Part shown: positions 1 through 9,659 of the stretch, in pieces
Layout of the letters: each line of letters begins with the position of its first letter
Numbering within the stretch: position 1 is the first letter of the stretch
Assembly (NCBI GenBank): GCA_023459055.1
Contig: JAEWVR010000031.1
Span: 62,001 to 126,000 of the forward strand
Length of the DNA stretch: 64,000 nucleotides
Reading direction: 5' to 3'
DNA from: Fibrobacterota bacterium
GTDB taxonomy: Bacteria; Fibrobacterota; Chitinivibrionia; Chitinivibrionales; Chitinispirillaceae
Made by a program: the position numbers and the translations under genes
The notes under the pieces: model-generated
Database searches by the model: none
Seen by the model: the letters and a program-made list of their open reading frames with translations, nothing else
What the model was told of the DNA's origin: nothing

Positions 1-1
1 G

Positions 2-181
2 TATGATTATATGCTCAGGTCGATTGTTGAGGCGAGCATAAAACACAAAAAAGAGAAAGTAACTGAAATACTCGGTTATCTTGAGGATCTTAGAGGTGCC
101 TGGGCAGAAGCAATTATTAAGGTAAAGCAGGATTCCGCGATAAATTCTGCTACATCAGAACGCGTAACCGTTTCGGGATAA
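2..181 (+). CDS. fliS: Flagellar chaperone FliS, C-terminal part (5' end outside window)
   Basis: The reading frame is open from the left edge and stops at TAA 179-181, giving 59 residues. The visible part has the FliS helical end: YDYMLRSIVEASIKHKKEK, then a stretch reading LEDLRGAWAEAI, which matches the conserved 'L..LR..W..A' of the family. FliS binds the C-terminal helix of flagellin in the cytoplasm and stops early polymerisation before export. Its stop is four bases before the next gene, a FliT-like chaperone, which is the usual fliD-fliS-fliT order. The call rests on a short segment, but position and motif agree. Confidence 0.8.
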   Translation, partial: YDYMLRSIVEASIKHKKEKVTEILGYLEDLRGAWAEAIIKVKQDSAINSATSERVTVSG

Positions 182-185
182 GATT

Positions 186-497
186 ATGAATGAATCAATT
201 TCAACCCTCTATAAAAAACTGTATGCTATCACAAAAGAGCTTCTTGATAACTACACAGATGATTACGCAATTGAGACAATTGATCGTCGGGGGGAATTAT
301 TAAAAAAGATCAGCAGCATTCAGGTGGATACTACGCTGATTGATCCTGAAACAGGTGCTGTAATGGCAAAAATTATCGAGCTGGACAAAGTGCTAACAAA
401 AAAAATGAGTGGGCGAATGAGTGCTATTAAATCTGAAATCAACGGTTTATATTCAAAGTCACGTGCTGCAGTTGCATATACAGCAAACAAGAAATAG
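186..497 (+). CDS. FliT-like flagellar export chaperone
   Basis: This 103-residue protein is small, all-helical in appearance and rich in Lys, Glu and Ile, with no signal peptide or membrane segment. It starts four bases after the fliS stop, so the two are translationally linked. FliT-family proteins are short helical chaperones of the filament cap protein FliD and are encoded next to fliS; sequence conservation in the family is low, so the call depends mainly on position and size. The gene ends in the left arm of a hairpin at 497-516, and the next gene (hisS) is convergent, so this is the end of the flagellar operon. Confidence 0.6.
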   Translation: MNESISTLYKKLYAITKELLDNYTDDYAIETIDRRGELLKKISSIQVDTTLIDPETGAVMAKIIELDKVLTKKMSGRMSAIKSEINGLYSKSRAAVAYTANKK

Positions 498-516
498 GAC
501 AAGGCCTGCCTTGTCC
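497..516. terminator. Hairpin between convergent fliT-like gene and hisS
   Basis: GGACAAGG (497-504) pairs perfectly with CCTTGTCC (509-516) across a CCTG loop. Read on the minus strand the stem is followed by TATTTCTTGTTT, a T-rich tract, so it probably ends hisS transcription. On the plus strand no T-run follows, so termination there is less certain. Confidence 0.5.
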
Positions 517-531
517 CTGGCAAATAAAGAA

Positions 532-1815
532 TTACACCAATGTAGCAATATAAGAAATCAGATCATTCAATTTGATAACCTGCTCATCACCCTTTACCAT
601 ATTCTTTACCCGTACATCACCGTTTTTTCCCTCATCACCGCCAAGAAAAATGGTATACTCTGCACGTGCCGCATTTGCATTTTTCAGCTGTTTACCAATA
701 TTACTATCTTTTAATGAGAATTCGCATGATTGTCCATTATTACGTATCTGCTGTGTAAGTGCAATCACCGTATTTCGCTGAATATCATCGAAATAAACTA
801 TAAAAAAGCGACTTCTTGGTGGAATCGCCGGTGTTAATCCCTTTTCTTTCAGCAGATCTCCCAATACAACATCACCTGCCGCAAAACCAACTGCAGGTGT
901 AGGAATACCTCCGTATAATTCGACTAATTTATCATAGCGTCCGCCTCCGGCAATTGCACGCATACTTTTCTTTATATCAAAGACTTCAAACACAATGCCT
1001 GTGTAATACGCCAATCCACGAACAATGTTAATATCGAACACTACATATTCTTTATACCCATAAGCATCAAGAAGTTGAAATAATTGATGAAGAGTCTCGA
1101 CAGATGGCGTTTTTCCGACGATTGCAATTATCTGATCAAGTGACTGAGCATTGAACATCGCTGAGATTTTCTCTCTCACTGCCGAATCCTGCACGATTGT
1201 TTTCATATCATCGTTAAACGCTTCTTCAGTAATTTTGTTTTTTCTATCCAGTAATGCATAGACAGCCCCGAACTGTTCCTTCGCCAATCCACCCTGTGAA
1301 AAAAGTTCTTCCAATAATGTTCTACTTGAGACTCTCACCTTAAAATCATTAGAATCAAAGCCTAAGTCAATCATCATGCCGATAACTGATGCAATAAGTT
1401 CAGCATCAGCATCAACCGTTTCAATTCCAAGAATATCCATATTCAACTGATAAAACTCACGCAACCGTCCTTTTTGAGCACGCTCATATCTGAAAAGCCG
1501 TGGAATCGAGTACCATCGTAATGGTCGTTTAAGTGCATTTCCTTTTGCTGCAACCATTCTGGCCAGCGTTGGAGTAAGTTCAGGACGGAGTGCAATTTTT
1601 CGCTGCCCCTTGTCTTCAAAAGCGTATAGCTGATGCTCAATTTCATCTCCGGATTTTTGTGTATAGACTTCAAGATGTTCAAACATCGGACCATCATAGG
1701 ATTCAAATCCATAACGTTCACACGTTTTCTGCCACTTTGAAAAAACAAATTGTTGAAACGCCATGTCTTCAGGATAAAAATCTCTTGTTCCCTTTGGACC
1801 TGCTGGTACTGCCAT
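532..1815 (-). CDS. hisS: Histidine--tRNA ligase
   Basis: The 427-residue product has the length and motif order of bacterial HisRS, which charges tRNA-His with histidine using ATP. The N-terminus GTRDFYP is typical. Class II motif 2 reads RYERAQKGRLREFYQ at about residues 113-127. The histidine-specific motif appears as GLAYYTGIVFEVFD, followed by GGGRYD, the HisA-type and motif 3 region. The last ~90 residues form the anticodon-binding domain. The ATG start gives MAVPAGPKGTRDF, in register with the family. It is a single-copy housekeeping gene convergent with the flagellar operon, with nothing unusual seen. Confidence 0.96.
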   Translation of the reverse strand: MAVPAGPKGTRDFYPEDMAFQQFVFSKWQKTCERYGFESYDGPMFEHLEVYTQKSGDEIEHQLYAFEDKGQRKIALRPELTPTLARMVAAKGNALKRPLRWYSIPRLFRYERAQKGRLREFYQLNMDILGIETVDADAELIASVIGMMIDLGFDSNDFKVRVSSRTLLEELFSQGGLAKEQFGAVYALLDRKNKITEEAFNDDMKTIVQDSAVREKISAMFNAQSLDQIIAIVGKTPSVETLHQLFQLLDAYGYKEYVVFDINIVRGLAYYTGIVFEVFDIKKSMRAIAGGGRYDKLVELYGGIPTPAVGFAAGDVVLGDLLKEKGLTPAIPPRSRFFIVYFDDIQRNTVIALTQQIRNNGQSCEFSLKDSNIGKQLKNANAARAEYTIFLGGDEGKNGDVRVKNMVKGDEQVIKLNDLISYIATLV

Positions 1816-2029
1816 TGCTGACTCCCTGAAATAATTATAAGAGCGTGATTGATTTTGACAATCACAAAAAAAAATGAATGATAAGAAAATAATCTTTTTA
1901 CAGGTTTGATGCTTACTGAAAATTAAATTTGAACGGCTTAAAAAATTGTATATTTATCATCTTCCGGCAAACAGGCACTACTGTCCGTTGCAAATAGTCG
2001 GTTTTAAGCATTAACAGGTTGTAAATAAA

Positions 2030-2833
2030 ATGATTAGTGATACGGCTTATACAAACATTCTCACATGGTTTAATGATTACACAAGATCGTTTATAGATTC
2101 AGATCCGATTGAGAAGCGTGCAGCAACGCTTAAATTTGATCATACACTTCTGGTCGTAAAAAATAATATGCTGCTTTGTGATTCTATATCAATTGACAGT
2201 GAGGTACGATGCCTGAGTGCTATTGTTGCGTTACTTCATGATATAGGGCGCTTTGAACAATTCAGAACGTTCAAAACATTCGCAGATCGTTATTCGGTCA
2301 ACCATGCTGTGTTAGGTATTCAAATTATTGAACAGCATAATGTATTGGAAGAACTGGAGATCGGGCATCAGAAACTTATTCAAAACGCCATTATGCTCCA
2401 TAATGTCCCATCACTTCCACCGGAGACGAGCGGGGTGCAAAAGCTTCTGTGTCAATTAATCCGTGACGCAGATAAACTTGATATTTACAGGATTGTTTCA
2501 GAGCACTATAAAAATCCCGATTCCAGGGACAGTAAAATTATCGGGATTGGAGTTACAGAGGAGAATGCGGTATCTGAAGAGATCGTTGCCGCAATCTGTG
2601 CAAAAAAGAGCGTTGATTACTCCCAAATGAAATCAATAAACGACTTTAAGCTGGTTCAGCTTGGATGGGTTTTTGATCTTAATTTTCCAATGAGCGTACA
2701 TCTGATTACCAGACGGAATCATTATTATGATATTTTAGATTCTCTTCCCAAAGATAAAACTATTAATGCTGCAGTTGACGTGATTGAGCAGCACATAAAA
2801 CATGTTTTGGGTGACTTTACTTCTCAACCTTAA
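2030..2833 (+). CDS. HD-domain phosphohydrolase, substrate unknown
   Basis: The 267-residue soluble protein contains the metal-binding HD signature LLHDIGRFEQ at about residues 67-76, an upstream His near residue 40 (FDHTLL) and a later conserved Asp in IRDADKLDIYRI at about 144-155. This is the H...HD...D arrangement of the HD superfamily, whose members hydrolyse phosphate esters of nucleotides and signalling molecules. No RelA/SpoT, dGTPase or HD-GYP signature is visible, so I cannot name the substrate. It is monocistronic and ends two bases before the convergent peptidase gene at 2836. Confidence 0.75.
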   Translation: MISDTAYTNILTWFNDYTRSFIDSDPIEKRAATLKFDHTLLVVKNNMLLCDSISIDSEVRCLSAIVALLHDIGRFEQFRTFKTFADRYSVNHAVLGIQIIEQHNVLEELEIGHQKLIQNAIMLHNVPSLPPETSGVQKLLCQLIRDADKLDIYRIVSEHYKNPDSRDSKIIGIGVTEENAVSEEIVAAICAKKSVDYSQMKSINDFKLVQLGWVFDLNFPMSVHLITRRNHYYDILDSLPKDKTINAAVDVIEQHIKHVLGDFTSQP

Positions 2834-2835
2834 AC

Positions 2836-4071
2836 TCATCTGATAGATGCTTTCCATTCCCGGTCAAGTTCCGGTATACTTGTATTGGTCATTACTGATA
2901 GAACTGATTCAAATGATTGACCAGACTTTATTTTTAAAAGAAAATCGCAAACCACATGCATGCCCCACCGTTGTATCAGGTAACTGACTACTCCGTAAGA
3001 CTGGCTGTATGCCAACGGAGCAAGATCACTGCTGTTCCATACCTGAGAATGTGAAAGCATTTGAAAAGAAAATACAGCATTATTTTTCAATGCTGTTCTG
3101 ACCAGTTGAATGTTATCGCTATAAGAGCCTTTTTCAGAATAAACTGCAAGCCCTTCATGAAGCCAGATCGGACACTTGTTTCCTGTTAAATCATGTACTA
3201 TTGCATGTGTATATTCATGACGAATTGTCTTTTTTAAGTCTGTGAGAGAGTACTTTTTAAAATTCAATGGCAGTCTGATTTTCCCATCATACAGACCAGC
3301 AACCTGAGACCGTACGTTAAGCGTTGACCGGAATTCTGATTCATTATACAAGATTACAATGATAGGGTGGGGTGGATAGTATCCAAATTCCTGTCCCAAC
3401 TCCCGATAACATTCCATCAGATGCTGCTTGATCTCGAAAATTTCATTTCCTATTGAACCCCGGTCGTAATGAATATCGAAAATTTCACCGCTTTGTATTG
3501 AACTTAGTTTGGTCTCTGTTGAGCTTTGTTTTGTTAAAAGCGCAAGAAGTTTTGAGATTTCTCCATTTGATGGGTCAAGTCGTCTGGCTTTTTTCCAATA
3601 GTTTTCTGCACCTGAAAGGTTTTGTTTGTAGTATGCGACTTGACCTTGTAATATCAGCACGGGGACTTGTGAATGTACCTGTTGCTCAGATTTATTCAGT
3701 AGTTCCTCAGCGGTTTTATAATTCTTCTGCTGGTAGTGCGAAACTGCAATATTGTAATAAACTCGTGAAAGATTGATCCTGGAAATCTCTGATAAACCAC
3801 TCATACCAGAAGCTTTATCTGCATATCTGATTGCAAGATCCAACTGTTTTTTTCCAAGTAATTCGGATGCGTATTTCAGATATGAATTGGTAAGGTTACT
3901 TTGGATATTTAGATCCGTTGTATTCTGCGTATACGCTTGTTCAAGGTAGGTGATACCTGTAACATAGTCACCTTTTTTGATAGCATCAATACCTTTGGAG
4001 TTCAAATCACTATTTTGAGCAAAAGTCAGAATACATCCTGTGATAAGTGCCATTACGATTCTCGTGATCAT
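2836..4071 (-). CDS. Secreted TPR protein with peptidase MA-like gluzincin domain
   Basis: The N-terminal half holds TPR-like helix pairs with the pattern 'A..Y...G....A' and LDPSNGEISKLLALL. The C-terminal half carries the zinc metallopeptidase motif HEYTHAIVHD (HExxH) followed about 20 residues later by WLHEGLAVY, the third-ligand Glu region of the peptidase MA (DUF2268/PF13485-type) gluzincins. A signal peptide (ITRIVMALITGCILTFAQ) points to export. I start at the ATG at 4071, because the earlier candidate is a TTG at 4089 with no ribosome site, and 4071 begins exactly at the signal peptide. The substrate is unknown. Confidence 0.75.
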   Translation of the reverse strand: MITRIVMALITGCILTFAQNSDLNSKGIDAIKKGDYVTGITYLEQAYTQNTTDLNIQSNLTNSYLKYASELLGKKQLDLAIRYADKASGMSGLSEISRINLSRVYYNIAVSHYQQKNYKTAEELLNKSEQQVHSQVPVLILQGQVAYYKQNLSGAENYWKKARRLDPSNGEISKLLALLTKQSSTETKLSSIQSGEIFDIHYDRGSIGNEIFEIKQHLMECYRELGQEFGYYPPHPIIVILYNESEFRSTLNVRSQVAGLYDGKIRLPLNFKKYSLTDLKKTIRHEYTHAIVHDLTGNKCPIWLHEGLAVYSEKGSYSDNIQLVRTALKNNAVFSFQMLSHSQVWNSSDLAPLAYSQSYGVVSYLIQRWGMHVVCDFLLKIKSGQSFESVLSVMTNTSIPELDREWKASIR

Positions 4072-4077
4072 GTATTT

Positions 4078-4107
4078 ATTATAGCACAACTAATGCGAAT
4101 TATACAA
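4078..4107 (-). promoter_or_regulatory. Possible sigma-70-type promoter for the TPR-peptidase gene
   Basis: On the minus strand TTGTAT (4107-4102) and a perfect TATAAT (4083-4078) are separated by 18 bases. Transcription would start close to the ATG at 4071, giving an almost leaderless message, which fits the lack of a Shine-Dalgarno sequence there. This is a by-eye match in AT-rich DNA. Confidence 0.3.
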
Positions 4108-4114
4108 GTGCAGA

Positions 4115-4153
4115 AATAAACAGGGGTGAATCCACTTTATGAATTCACCCCTG
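4115..4153 (-). terminator. Rho-independent terminator of the fibro-slime gene
   Basis: CAGGGGTGAAT (4121-4131) pairs perfectly with ATTCACCCCTG (4143-4153), an 11-bp stem with an 11-base loop. On the minus strand it is followed by TTTATTTCTG. It lies 25 bases past the stop of the gene ending at 4179. Confidence 0.75.
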
Positions 4154-4178
4154 CTAAAAGGAGATACGAGAGAAAAAA

Positions 4179-7100
4179 TTACTTTCTGAAACCTATATTT
4201 AACGGAACCTTTTGGTTGTTTTGAGGATTCATGCTATATGCAAAGTAGAACACAATTCTGTATATACCTGGAGAAATAGCCATCCCCTTGGAGTTCGAAC
4301 CATTCCAGTAAATGTCCATTTGAAGGTCAGTTCTGTCAACTTTTTGCGAACGCATTGCTTCAGGAACGATATTTTCTTCTTCAGATACAAATACGTTATT
4401 TCCAACATGATCGTATACCTTAATGACACAACTTAGTTTCTCGCCTTTTGATACTTCCGGGTATGGTACATTAATCCGGAATGCAATACCCATATTGTTT
4501 TTGGCATATTCCATAGCTTCCTGATCATGAACAATTTTAAATTCCCCTGGTTTTGTATGGGCAAATGAAACGACTGCTGGAATAGGTCCAGCTATAACTG
4601 AGATTTCTTTATTGACAACAGATACTGGAACCTTAACGTTGTTTGAGTCAGGAAAGTTTCCAACCTGATCAGATATGGATTTGGTTTCTGCTCTGATATT
4701 TATCAGGTTGTTTGTACTTAAAAGTCTTCCATTTGTCATTCTGATCTCTACAACCGAGTAGTCTGCTGAACTATACCCTGATATACTATCAAGCAGTGTG
4801 ACAAGCGTGACTGCTGAAGTGTTTGGATCCTTGTACCAGGTACTAAAAGAAACACCTGGAATATCATTAACATTGAGCTTCTGCCCGTCAGCTTTCTTGA
4901 CAGATTCACTTAGCTTTATAGTCAGGATGTCGTTTGAATGATTCAGATGGTCTTTAATATGAATCTGAGCAGAGATAACAACCGGTGCGACACCATCAGA
5001 GGTTTGTTTATTCGCAACATCTTTAAAGCCAGCTTTCGAACCTGCTGTAGTTGTTAAAACAGGACGCATATCTGTTTTGGGTGTTTCTGTAACTACCTCT
5101 TCAATGATAAGCTTGTATTCTGTACCGGAATCATCAGTCTTTACAATATCAACGACCTTAAAAGTTGTTGAAGAATAAGTTATCTTGAAATCAGTAATCA
5201 TCTCATCGGTGATGATTACTTCCTTGTTGAATGTTAATTCGATCATATCGATAAAACCATTACCACTGGTGTCACGGGTAACTGCGTCAGTTATTTCAGC
5301 TGGGATAGTATTTACACGAATATCAATGGAGTCAATTAGGTCCTTGTTATCCATGCGGTGTTTTGCAACAACTGTACCAGTCTGAATTTGAGCATTTTCT
5401 CCGGGATAGAATTCAAATTCAGCAGCTGTTTTTGATGACAAGTTATTGATAGTACCCGTGGTATACCAGTTGTCAACAAGTGGTTTTTGCATAACGACAT
5501 TACCGTATTTATCATAGATAATTGATGTATAAATTTTAGCAGACTGATTATAACCGAATACTTCTGTGCCTGTTATCGATTTAAGATCTTCATCAGTTAT
5601 GTCAATTTTATCCGCAGTTGCCGGACGCAACCTGAACTCTTTCTGATCAGTATGATTGTTTCCAACATCGACACGAAGTATGTGTACACTGTCTGTTCTG
5701 TCATAAGGGAAAGGTGCATAATATGCTACAAATTTAATAGTGTCGATACCGCCGTCAAAACACTCATTGTGCTTAATTGTTGATGATAGTCCCTGGTTAA
5801 GATCTGTCCAGTTACCCTCAACGGTGATTCGAGGATTCGGAAGGTTTCTATGTGATGGATTTGCTAACAGATCATTGTAAATAACCTGCTGTGTTTCATT
5901 ACCACCATTGCCTAAGCAATACTTTCCCGGGATGAGACCGTCAGTGTTATAAATTCTAACCTCTGCAAGCAGTGTATCACCTGCTATTCGTTTATCCGCA
6001 GATGTCAGTATCGTAAGTTCAACCTTTTGAATCGGTTCAATTGTAACTGTAACAGGAATTTCAAGATCAGGTTTCTCTACGCACATATTTGTATCGACAA
6101 ATGGGCGCGAAAGATATAATGTACTCGTACCTGGAGTTGTCGGATCAAAAGTCCATCGTGAATCCTGTTTCGGAGTTTTAATTGAATACTCCGGAGGTGA
6201 TTCGAGTTCCCATTTAGCTTCTGTTACAACCCAGTCGTCGACAGTGCCAGCTTTAAGACCTTCAGCGGTATAAACCTTGCGTTCACCCGTATGCATTTTA
6301 ATAGATGTAACAATTTGATTCTGTTGATCTTTTAATCGAAGCTTAGTTATACACTCACTTGACAAATTAACATCTACACTATCTGGTATAAGATTAGGCA
6401 TCTTAACAATTGCAACAGAGTGTGATTCTTCTTTCATTTTTGTTATGATACCTTTGTATGCAGAATCAGGAGTAGCAGTAACAGTAATAATATCATCGAT
6501 GGATGACCAGGTCGTGTTATCTTTATCAGCAAGCCCCATATAATTCCCGGCACTGTCTCGAACAACAGCAAAAGCATAACCTTTGGTCACATTTACAAGA
6601 GGGATGGAGTTTATTGGATCATTATCTGTTAAATTAGGCTTTACTGCTATAACGATACCGGCAGAATCAGCCAGCGTTACTTCTTCAATAGAAAGATGAT
6701 GTGGATTACATGGCTTTACATGCACCAGAGAACTTATGGGAACATCCACACCAAGTATTGTATCGTAGGTTGTTGCTATTATAGTATCTGTTGTATATGC
6801 TTCGGTAGGATAGAATATAAGGGTATCACCAATCTGGTATCCTCCAGACGATCCCATATTCCCTTTAATTGTTGATTGACCATTTTCACCTCTGATGATC
6901 CATTTCACTTTTTCAGATAGTACTTTGCTATATTCACCGTCCGATGTAACACTTGCTGTGATAATATTTGGTTGTACAGCACATGCAGTGTCTGATTCCA
7001 TATTAATTTCTATAACATTAGTATCGTGTTTAAAAAGATTAGTTTCGATACGAATATTGGACATTGTTGTATGGCGTTCTGCGAAAAACAGATCGAAACT

Positions 7101-7817
7101 ATATTCTTTATTGGTTTGCAGACTGTTAGAGACTGTGAAACTTCCTTCAGCTGGTTCATGTATTCCACCAAGGTCCATTACAAGTGTACTATCAATAAAA
7201 GCCCACACATCATCATCACCTCTGAATCTAAATGTCTGAGCATCCTCAGTTTTAGTAAAGGTGAAATGAAGATGCATCGTAAATGCATAGTTATGATTTG
7301 GAACAACACGTGGATTTTCAACTCCAAACGAAGCGGGCGGAGAATATTTGTCTAAAGGAAAGAATTGCGTAGTGTCAAACCGATACATGTTTGTCCCTGG
7401 TACACGAACAAATCTAAGACTGTCTTTAATAACTTTATTAATAAAAGCTGTATCATAATCTACAACGTCAGTTCTAATTAGGCGGCCTGTACCTCCGTTA
7501 TAAACTGGAATAGTAAAATCACCGCTTTTGAATGGGCGATACCAATACTTCATATATGAATTTAATAGAATACTGTCAGGATTGGTGGTAGGGACTGGCA
7601 AACCATCCTTGTCGAGACGTGATTGCACCATACCTTTTCTAACAATACTGGGATGTGGCTGCTCAAATTCAGGATTACTCGTATCGGAATGAAAATCGTA
7701 GTAGGTGACAGGTATCCAGATTTCATCCTCCAGTATGCCCTGGGAGAAAACGTTTGACGACAACAGCAATGTTACAGCACATATCCAACCAATGAATGAT
7801 CTTTTGGTAATCTTCAT
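4179..7817 (-). CDS. Secreted fibro-slime domain protein with Ig-like repeats and FlgD-like C-terminus
   Basis: The 1212-residue protein begins with a signal peptide (about residues 1-26, ending NVFSQG). Residues ~27-265 fit the fibro-slime domain (TIGR02148 type): an early VTYYDFHSD, and later FRGDDDVWAFIDSTLVMDLG followed by GIHEP, the PA14-like core of this family. The middle is a chain of beta-rich Ig-like segments with many short VTATPDS-like strands. The last ~110 residues (KVYDHVGNNVF ... IYWNGSNSKGMAISPGIYRI) resemble the FlgD Ig-like or T9SS-type C-terminal domain. Such proteins are surface or extracellular carbohydrate-associated proteins of Fibrobacterota. AGAGGGCGG stands a few bases upstream of the ATG. 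The gene is monocistronic with its own terminator. Confidence 0.8.
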   Translation of the reverse strand: MKITKRSFIGWICAVTLLLSSNVFSQGILEDEIWIPVTYYDFHSDTSNPEFEQPHPSIVRKGMVQSRLDKDGLPVPTTNPDSILLNSYMKYWYRPFKSGDFTIPVYNGGTGRLIRTDVVDYDTAFINKVIKDSLRFVRVPGTNMYRFDTTQFFPLDKYSPPASFGVENPRVVPNHNYAFTMHLHFTFTKTEDAQTFRFRGDDDVWAFIDSTLVMDLGGIHEPAEGSFTVSNSLQTNKEYSFDLFFAERHTTMSNIRIETNLFKHDTNVIEINMESDTACAVQPNIITASVTSDGEYSKVLSEKVKWIIRGENGQSTIKGNMGSSGGYQIGDTLIFYPTEAYTTDTIIATTYDTILGVDVPISSLVHVKPCNPHHLSIEEVTLADSAGIVIAVKPNLTDNDPINSIPLVNVTKGYAFAVVRDSAGNYMGLADKDNTTWSSIDDIITVTATPDSAYKGIITKMKEESHSVAIVKMPNLIPDSVDVNLSSECITKLRLKDQQNQIVTSIKMHTGERKVYTAEGLKAGTVDDWVVTEAKWELESPPEYSIKTPKQDSRWTFDPTTPGTSTLYLSRPFVDTNMCVEKPDLEIPVTVTIEPIQKVELTILTSADKRIAGDTLLAEVRIYNTDGLIPGKYCLGNGGNETQQVIYNDLLANPSHRNLPNPRITVEGNWTDLNQGLSSTIKHNECFDGGIDTIKFVAYYAPFPYDRTDSVHILRVDVGNNHTDQKEFRLRPATADKIDITDEDLKSITGTEVFGYNQSAKIYTSIIYDKYGNVVMQKPLVDNWYTTGTINNLSSKTAAEFEFYPGENAQIQTGTVVAKHRMDNKDLIDSIDIRVNTIPAEITDAVTRDTSGNGFIDMIELTFNKEVIITDEMITDFKITYSSTTFKVVDIVKTDDSGTEYKLIIEEVVTETPKTDMRPVLTTTAGSKAGFKDVANKQTSDGVAPVVISAQIHIKDHLNHSNDILTIKLSESVKKADGQKLNVNDIPGVSFSTWYKDPNTSAVTLVTLLDSISGYSSADYSVVEIRMTNGRLLSTNNLINIRAETKSISDQVGNFPDSNNVKVPVSVVNKEISVIAGPIPAVVSFAHTKPGEFKIVHDQEAMEYAKNNMGIAFRINVPYPEVSKGEKLSCVIKVYDHVGNNVFVSEEENIVPEAMRSQKVDRTDLQMDIYWNGSNSKGMAISPGIYRIVFYFAYSMNPQNNQKVPLNIGFRK

Positions 7818-8454
7818 AGGACCGCCCTCTATGTATTAAACCGGTTAAAGATGATTTAAAATCAATTGTTATTTAATATAATATATCTTTTATTTTTTGC
7901 ACAAAATAGTTTAAGTTACAAAAAATGTATTCAGCGTGAATACGATGAACAAGTAAAATAGTTGAAGTATCCAGATAATTCAATGGTTTGTGAATTTTTT
8001 ACACATCTTATTTAAACTATAAGAGTATTAACCTGAACCGCTTAATAACGACAAACATACGTAAAGTATTGAGATAGTAAGAATTGGATAGAACATTCTG
8101 AAGAATAATTCTTGGAACGGAAACTATGTGACGCACAGTCTGACGTTCAGAAGTAAAGAAATTGTATGGTAACGTAAGTGTGTACAGAATTAAATGTTTT
8201 AAATGACTTATTAGTTTATTTAAATAATTTCATAGCAATAAATGATTAGTTGATTTTCAGTAAGTGCATACGTTAAAACTTAAAGTTAATAATGGTGTCG
8301 ATTCAGATTACTGATCGGTAACAGGTTTAAAAGGGGAGCAGTATTTGAATATGACAAAGTTTACATAATATGTATTATCGGACACGTCTTTAGTGTATGT
8401 TTTTGATTTTTTTGGGTTATTTCCAGTTGCTTTATAGCTGGGCCAAATCTTTTT
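7818..8454. other. AT-rich non-coding stretch
   Basis: About 640 bases between two minus-strand genes, very AT-rich, with no coding-like frame, tRNA or clear terminator. The upstream signals of the fibro-slime gene must lie at its left end. I see nothing else I can name. Confidence 0.6.
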
Positions 8455-9462
8455 TTACTCCCATATTCCTGGAATATTCGTTCCACAGTGCCTGCAAAAC
8501 CCTTTATCAATTTCACATCTTAGAACATCGTATCCGTCACGAATTATGATAGATCTTTTGCATCCAGGACATCTGGTCGAGATTTCATTCACGACATTTC
8601 CTTCGTATACATAGTTTAATCCAGCATTAATTCCTGCATTTACGGCAACTTCAATTGATTTGATTGGTGTCGGATTCAGAGAATCCATTTTATATCTCGG
8701 GTAAAACCGTGAAATATGCCATGGCATATCTTTATCAATCGCTGCAATAAATTCTGCAATTGATACAACTTCAGATTCGGAATCGTTTAATCCAGGGATC
8801 AGCAGCGTTGTGATTTCTGTCCATATCTTATGATATCTTAATAACTTAATAGTTTCTTTGACAGGTTCTGCGCGAGCTTTGCAAATTGTTTTATAAAATT
8901 CATCAGAAAACGATTTCAAGTCGATATTACACGCGTCCAGATAAGGACTTATCGTTTCCAGAGCTTTTTCTGAAAAAAAACCATTTGAAACGAAGATTGT
9001 CTTTAATCCGTAACTCTTTGCTATTATTGATGTATCAAGAGCGAACTCAAAGTAAATTGTCGGCTCGGTATAGGTAAATGATATACTTTTACAGCCTGTC
9101 TCCAAAGCCCGTTTTACAACTGATTCCGGAGTATATAACTGCGTTGCTACAAATGCTTTATCACTGACTTTGAGCTGTGAAATCTCAAAATTCTGGCAGA
9201 AACTGCACCTGAAATTACAGCCGGGCGACGCAATCGAATAGGAGGTCGAACCGGGTAAAACGTGGTAAAGTGGTTTTTTTTCAATGGGATCGATATGCTG
9301 GGCAATAAGATTACCATAGTTAAACGTTACAAGCTCCTCCCCTACGTGTTTTCGCACTCCGCAAAGTCCGAATTTGTCAGGCTCAATTTTACAGAAATGG
9401 CTGCATAATTCACATTGAATATACGATAATTCCGTGTTTTTGTAACAGCTGCATTTTTTCAT
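8455..9462 (-). CDS. amrS: AmmeMemoRadiSam-system radical SAM enzyme (AmrS-like)
   Basis: The 335-residue protein has the radical SAM cluster motif C82-N-F-R-C86-S-F-C89 inside SPGCNFRCSFCQNFEISQ. It also has the N-terminal Cys-rich region of the AmrS subfamily (CELCSHFC about residues 17-24, then GLCGVR), the IEKKPLYHVLPGS signature and a C-terminal CxxC pair region (RCPGCKR; FCRHCGTNIPG). AmrS proteins are related to pyruvate formate-lyase activases. They usually sit beside AmmeMemoRadiSam A and B genes, which are not in this window, so the gene is an orphan here. The reaction is not established. Confidence is high for the family and low for the function. Confidence 0.85.
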   Translation of the reverse strand: MKKCSCYKNTELSYIQCELCSHFCKIEPDKFGLCGVRKHVGEELVTFNYGNLIAQHIDPIEKKPLYHVLPGSTSYSIASPGCNFRCSFCQNFEISQLKVSDKAFVATQLYTPESVVKRALETGCKSISFTYTEPTIYFEFALDTSIIAKSYGLKTIFVSNGFFSEKALETISPYLDACNIDLKSFSDEFYKTICKARAEPVKETIKLLRYHKIWTEITTLLIPGLNDSESEVVSIAEFIAAIDKDMPWHISRFYPRYKMDSLNPTPIKSIEVAVNAGINAGLNYVYEGNVVNEISTRCPGCKRSIIIRDGYDVLRCEIDKGFCRHCGTNIPGIWE

Positions 9463-9659
9463 AGTAAAACCTTGATTGATGGTGTGTTATGATGAATGTT
9501 TAATATTTTACTTTAAAGGCAATATACATAAAAGACTGATTTTTAATAACAATATACAATATCAGATTGAATTTTAGGTGTACCATTTTATATTATTGTA
9601 TATATATAATATTACTGCAATTGCTGGTGCAAAACAAGAATAGGGATAGGGAATTTAGT

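Noticed and set aside
7818..8454. Riboswitch or small RNA in the 640-base gap
   Set aside because: I could not find a conserved motif or stable stem by eye.
9567..9659. Earlier ATG for the giant secreted protein
   Set aside because: It adds 31 residues without a good signal; the ATG at 9660 directly precedes the signal peptide.
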